Position numbers and translations under genes: made by a program. Of a DNA stretch of 64,000 bases, positions 61,102 to 64,000 are shown piece by piece. How positions within the stretch are numbered: the stretch's first letter is position 1; every line of letters starts with the position of its first letter. The DNA lies in contig NZ_LT670817.1 in NCBI RefSeq assembly GCF_900129425.1, positions 3,286,001 through 3,350,000 of the forward strand, given 5' to 3'. This stretch comes from Bradyrhizobium erythrophlei. Lineage in GTDB: Bacteria > Pseudomonadota > Alphaproteobacteria > Rhizobiales > Xanthobacteraceae. The notes under the pieces were generated by a model. The model was not told the DNA's origin. It searched no databases and worked only from the letters and a program-made list of their open reading frames with translations.

Positions 61102-62076
61102 TCAGGCGGCGGGGAGGGGCGGCGGCCTCCCTTGCAGATAGCGCTTGCGAAATCCGAAGATCGCATCGGCTAGCCCGAGAACCACCATCGCCAGGACCGG
61201 CCAGAGGAACACCGCGACGATGGCGTAGGTGCAGCCGAGCCAGAGCGCGCGGCTTTTCAATGTCAGCGTCAACGTATGCAACACCGCGAAGCCGGCAAGC
61301 GCGTAAGCCGTCATCAAGACCGCGGCGACGATCTGCGCCAGGATCGCGAGCAGTCCGCCGGCAAAACAGAATGCGATCGCAACACACAATGCGGCCAGCG
61401 TCATCGGCGGCAGATCGACGCTTTTCAGGTCGGGCCGCGGGCGGTGCAATCGTCCTGATGTCGTCGTGATTTTGGTGGCGAGCCAGAGGTTGAGCGTCAG
61501 CGTCATCATGGCGACCACGGCGGCCGAAGCTGGTGCGATGATCACGAGAGCGTCGACCCATTGTTCGATCTCGCCGGTCGACCCCGCATCGCGCGGGCCG
61601 ATGATCAGCAACAGGCCGCGCCGCAGTGCGGCGCTGATCGCGGTCGCATCCCAGCCAAGCGTGAGCAGGGCGGCCATCGTCGTCAACGCGGCAAAGCCTG
61701 CGATCCAGGCCAGAATTCGGCCAACCGGATACCATTCCAGATCGGGTGCAACCGGCGACGCGCCGTTGCCAGACGGGGCGCCGTTGGCGGTGGGCCGGCC
61801 CAGCAGCGCGAGATGGCCCAGCCACCAGGCGGGCAGCGCGACCGAGACGGCAAAAGCGATGCAGTAGGGAATGCCGAAGATCACGCCGAGACCCGTGGCC
61901 GCGGCGATGCCGCCGATGGTGGCGCAGAGCGGTCCCCATGCCAGCGCCGCGACCATCAGCGGCAGCGGCGCCAGATAAAACAGCAGCACCGAGATCAGCG
62001 CGCCCGAGATGATCGAGGCGAACATCAGCGCGGAGGCGCAGCCGGCTGCTATGGCTATGAGAACGATCGCGATCAT
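61102..62076 (-). CDS. DUF2232 membrane protein
   Basis: A 324-residue inner-membrane protein with eight to nine segments, for example [39 protein letters not shown] and a last pair [31 protein letters not shown]. The motif [15 protein letters not shown] near the start and the position between rpsR and rplI identify the DUF2232 (YybS-like) family of alphaproteobacteria. Function is not known; genetic linkage to ribosomal protein and dnaB genes is conserved. AAAGGAGCGG precedes the start at 62076. Here the usual tight linkage to rpsR is broken by the inserted DNA to its right. Confidence 0.9.
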   Translation of the reverse strand: MIAIVLIAIAAGCASALMFASIISGALISVLLFYLAPLPLMVAALAWGPLCATIGGIAAATGLGVIFGIPYCIAFAVSVALPAWWLGHLALLGRPTANGAPSGNGASPVAPDLEWYPVGRILAWIAGFAALTTMAALLTLGWDATAISAALRRGLLLIIGPRDAGSTGEIEQWVDALVIIAPASAAVVAMMTLTLNLWLATKITTTSGRLHRPRPDLKSVDLPPMTLAALCVAIAFCFAGGLLAILAQIVAAVLMTAYALAGFAVLHTLTLTLKSRALWLGCTYAIVAVFLWPVLAMVVLGLADAIFGFRKRYLQGRPPPLPAA

Positions 62077-63021
62077 CAGCTGTCCCGCTCCTTTCGAGCG
62101 GTTAGATACGGGTCAGCAAATTATGCTGCCCTACCAACTACTTAGTTTTTTTCCGTACCAGTTTCGCACCAGATACGGTGTGAAAGGAGGTTGCAGAGAA
62201 AATTTCACTGCAGCATCAATCGTTTATCACCTTCTGAGTTTCGATCTCTTACCAGAGCAACAGAAACGCAGAAATGATTGCGGCCCCCACTGGGAGCCGC
62301 TTGGTGGGCCTTTTAGTTGATTGTTTTCGATCAATCAAGTGCTCCCGATGTTCGCGATAATGGTCATCAGGTATATGGCCGCCCCTACCAGTCAGTTAGA
62401 GGCGGTGTAGCCAGTCGTTGTCGTTGGTCCGCAGGGGTGAGGCTCACCAGCCGATACGTCCTCTTTATCTCTGGGGTGGCGTATTCGGGGACTTCTTCGA
62501 TTTGGATCCGCAGAGCGATGCGGGATACGAGAAGCCAAAGTCAGATCCCGTTTCGTTGAGCATCCAGCCGGACAGTTGGCGGTTCTTCTTAACGCCATTC
62601 TTCAATGCGTCGCATATCTGCGAGAACAGTTCTTGAAAATCGAGAAGGAATTTGGTGACTGCTGCAACAGTGTATCGTTCTTCGTTTTCTGGCATTTGCC
62701 TGTATCGACAAACTTCCACGCGCGCTTCCCGCGCAACTGCAGATCTTAAGCAGGCGTCAAGTTTTGCGCCTTGCGAAAAAGCTCCGCAACATCAGCCACG
62801 GCGTCAAAGCGGATATCGTTCGATTTTGGTTTATCAGCACGCTTGCCCGTGGATAAAGACCAAAGCGCGCCAATTGAAGAAATGCATGGTCGGGTTCAAT
62901 CTCGTTTCAGACCGGAGAGTTTAGGCTTTTTGCACGAAATCCTGCTTAGTCGTTTTTGCACGAAAGCCTTACGGGCTTCTCGTAGGCAATGTTTAAACCG
63001 TTGGCAGGAAAAGTCAGAATC
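62077..63021. other. AT-rich inserted segment between rpsR and the DUF2232 gene
   Basis: About 945 bases, clearly richer in A and T than the ribosomal genes around. It contains inverted repeats (TTTCGCACC/GGTGTGAAA near 62162-62187) and a terminator-like hairpin on the plus strand (GGCCCCCAC...GTGGGCC then TTTT, 62282-62314). A minus-strand frame 62465-62695 (MPENEERYTVAAVTKFLLDF...) has a start and plausible composition but no family or ribosome site and is not called. Together with the following enzyme gene it appears to be a later insertion. Confidence 0.45.
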
Positions 63022-63633
63022 ATGAACGCAAAAGATAGTCTCGATCGGTTATTCGCCGGCGCACAAATGGTGCTCCGCCGGGATTTTCTCGCCACGGGTG
63101 TTGCGCTGTTTGCAGCGGCTTCTGCCGGCGAGGCTCTCGCGGCCGCACCCAGCACCGCGACGGATCAGGATCGCGAACATATGCGCCAGGCGATCGAGTT
63201 GATGCGCAAGGCCGGAGTAATCGAAAAGACCGGCGGGCCATTCGGCTGTGTGATCGTGCGCGACGGCGAGGTGCTTGCCGCCACAGGCAACAGCGTTTTG
63301 AAGGACAACGATCCTTCCGCTCATGCCGAAGTGAATGCCATTCGCGCCGCCTGCAAGAAGGTCAACGCGCCGAACCTTAGGGGCGCGACGATGTACACGA
63401 GCTGCGAGCCTTGCCCGATGTGCTATTCAACGGCGTATTGGGCACGGGTCAGCAAGATCTATTACGCCGCGGCCTGGACTGACTATTCCGATCTGTTCGA
63501 TGACTCCAATATCAGCATGGACATGAAGAAACCCTACGCTGAAAGGGCCGTTCCAGTTGAGCCACTGATGCGGAACGAAGCCCAAAAGGTTTGGCTCGAA
63601 TTCCGGAAAATGCCCGATGGCGCAAAGTACTGA
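63022..63633 (+). CDS. Tat-exported nucleoside/guanine deaminase-like enzyme
   Basis: 203 residues from ATG 63022. The N-terminus has a twin-arginine signal (MVLRRDFLATGVALFAAASA, cleavage near ALA), unusual for this enzyme class. The mature domain is a cytidine/deoxycytidylate deaminase-fold protein: zinc ligands His101 and catalytic Glu103 in HAEVNAIRAA, and Cys131/Cys134 in SCEPCPMC. GGPFGCVIVRDGEVLAATGN, YWARVSKIYYAA and the C-terminal ligand region resemble guanine deaminases (GuaD/TadA-like clade). It would act on a free base or nucleoside in the periplasm. It is on the opposite strand to rpsR and the DUF2232 gene and splits that cluster. Confidence 0.88.
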   Translation: MNAKDSLDRLFAGAQMVLRRDFLATGVALFAAASAGEALAAAPSTATDQDREHMRQAIELMRKAGVIEKTGGPFGCVIVRDGEVLAATGNSVLKDNDPSAHAEVNAIRAACKKVNAPNLRGATMYTSCEPCPMCYSTAYWARVSKIYYAAAWTDYSDLFDDSNISMDMKKPYAERAVPVEPLMRNEAQKVWLEFRKMPDGAKY

Positions 63634-63720
63634 TGTGCTGGAAAGGCCAACGAGCGGTTAGAGGTCTTGTGAACCCCAACCATCGGCTGCCGGACGACGC
63701 GGAAGCCTTATGAAGATTCC

Positions 63721-63746
63721 GATCCGCGGCGACAACGCCGCGGATC
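63721..63746. terminator. Hairpin between the deaminase and rpsR
   Basis: A perfect 10-bp stem (GATCCGCGGC/GCCGCGGATC) with a 6-base loop. On the plus strand it is followed by GAAGAGGTTTTT, so it ends the deaminase transcript; it may also attenuate rpsR transcription leftwards, where no U run follows. Confidence 0.75.
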
Positions 63747-63756
63747 GAAGAGGTTT

Positions 63757-63996
63757 TTACCTGATCACGTAAGGCAGCAGACCGAGGAAACGCGAGCGCT
63801 TGATGGCGCGCGCGAGCTCACGCTGCTTCTTGGCGGAGACGGCGGTGATGCGGCTCGGCACGATCTTGCCGCGCTCGGACACGTAACGCATCAGCAGCTT
63901 GGAATCCTTGTAGTCGATCTTCGGCGCGTTCGGCCCCGTGAACGGGCAGGTCTTGCGACGGCGGAAAAACGGACGGCGTGCACCAGCTTCAGCCAT
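63757..63996 (-). CDS. rpsR: Ribosomal protein bS18
   Basis: 30S protein of 79 residues; the start codon (63994-63996) is inside the window. [20 protein letters not shown] is the S18 N-terminus with the conserved Cys; [40 protein letters not shown] and [10 protein letters not shown] complete the protein. It is normally followed by the DUF2232 gene and rplI; here a hairpin and an inserted segment come first. rpsF is expected just outside the window to the right. Confidence 0.97.
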   Translation of the reverse strand: MAEAGARRPFFRRRKTCPFTGPNAPKIDYKDSKLLMRYVSERGKIVPSRITAVSAKKQRELARAIKRSRFLGLLPYVIR

Positions 63997-64000
63997 GATT

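Noticed and set aside
61055..61939. In-frame upstream extension of rplI making a 494-residue protein
   Set aside because: The extension is the DUF2232 gene read in a wrong frame; rplI has its own ribosome site and the L9 N-terminus at 61054.
62077..62200. Possible tRNA or phage attachment site next to the rpsR-side insertion
   Set aside because: No cloverleaf could be folded and no direct repeat at the other end of the insert was found.
62465..62695. Minus-strand frame MPENEERYTVAAVTKFLLDF... in the AT-rich insert
   Set aside because: Plausible composition, but no ribosome site, family or operon context; kept as a note in the insert entry rather than called as a gene.

Overview
The window reads as chromosomal DNA of a high-GC alphaproteobacterium of the Bradyrhizobium/Rhodopseudomonas type. 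The basis is the block rpsR, DUF2232 protein, rplI, dnaB, alr; the pairs purF-cvpA and minCDE; frequent GTG/TTG starts; a CtrA-type box before minC; and palindromic intergenic repeats of the sort I associate with Bradyrhizobium. The species assignment is inference from memory, not from a search.

Layout. 1-31.1 kb is ordinary core DNA: a PAS-type regulator; a complete branched-chain amino-acid-type ABC transporter operon (two ATPases, binding protein, two permeases); a DUF47 + Pit phosphate pair; prfC; small exported proteins; NnrU-panB-acyl-CoA ligase; a decayed efflux locus; a YfgM-like protein, lipoprotein, der and an MFS pump; then on the minus strand an NHL-repeat exported protein, an SDR, purF, cvpA, radA, a lipoprotein, a TSUP carrier, a 673-residue exported protein of unknown function and minCDE with an extra coiled-coil ORF.

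31.2-53.26 kb is an accessory island. It holds two IS481-family copies in opposite orientation, an IS701 element with CTAG target duplication, an IS1595 relic, a frameshifted IS30 element, an IS1182-family transposase, fragments of broken genes, many decayed dispersed repeats, several very small membrane or exported proteins, a serine hydrolase, an MDR oxidoreductase and an alpha/beta hydrolase-adenylate cyclase fusion. At its right end, in AT-richer DNA, sits a compact three-gene cassette (51.49-53.26 kb) whose middle product ends in a 12-cysteine hydrophobic module resembling halocin C8-like bacteriocin precursors. This is the best candidate here for an undescribed system.

53.26-64 kb is core again, mostly minus strand: xth, alr, dnaB, a 40-residue membrane protein, cfa, an exported cytochrome c-like protein with a long repetitive tail, rplI, the DUF2232 protein and rpsR. 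The rpsR-DUF2232 junction is split by about 1.7 kb of AT-rich DNA carrying a Tat-exported nucleoside-deaminase-like enzyme on the opposite strand.

No tRNA, rRNA or CRISPR array was recognised.
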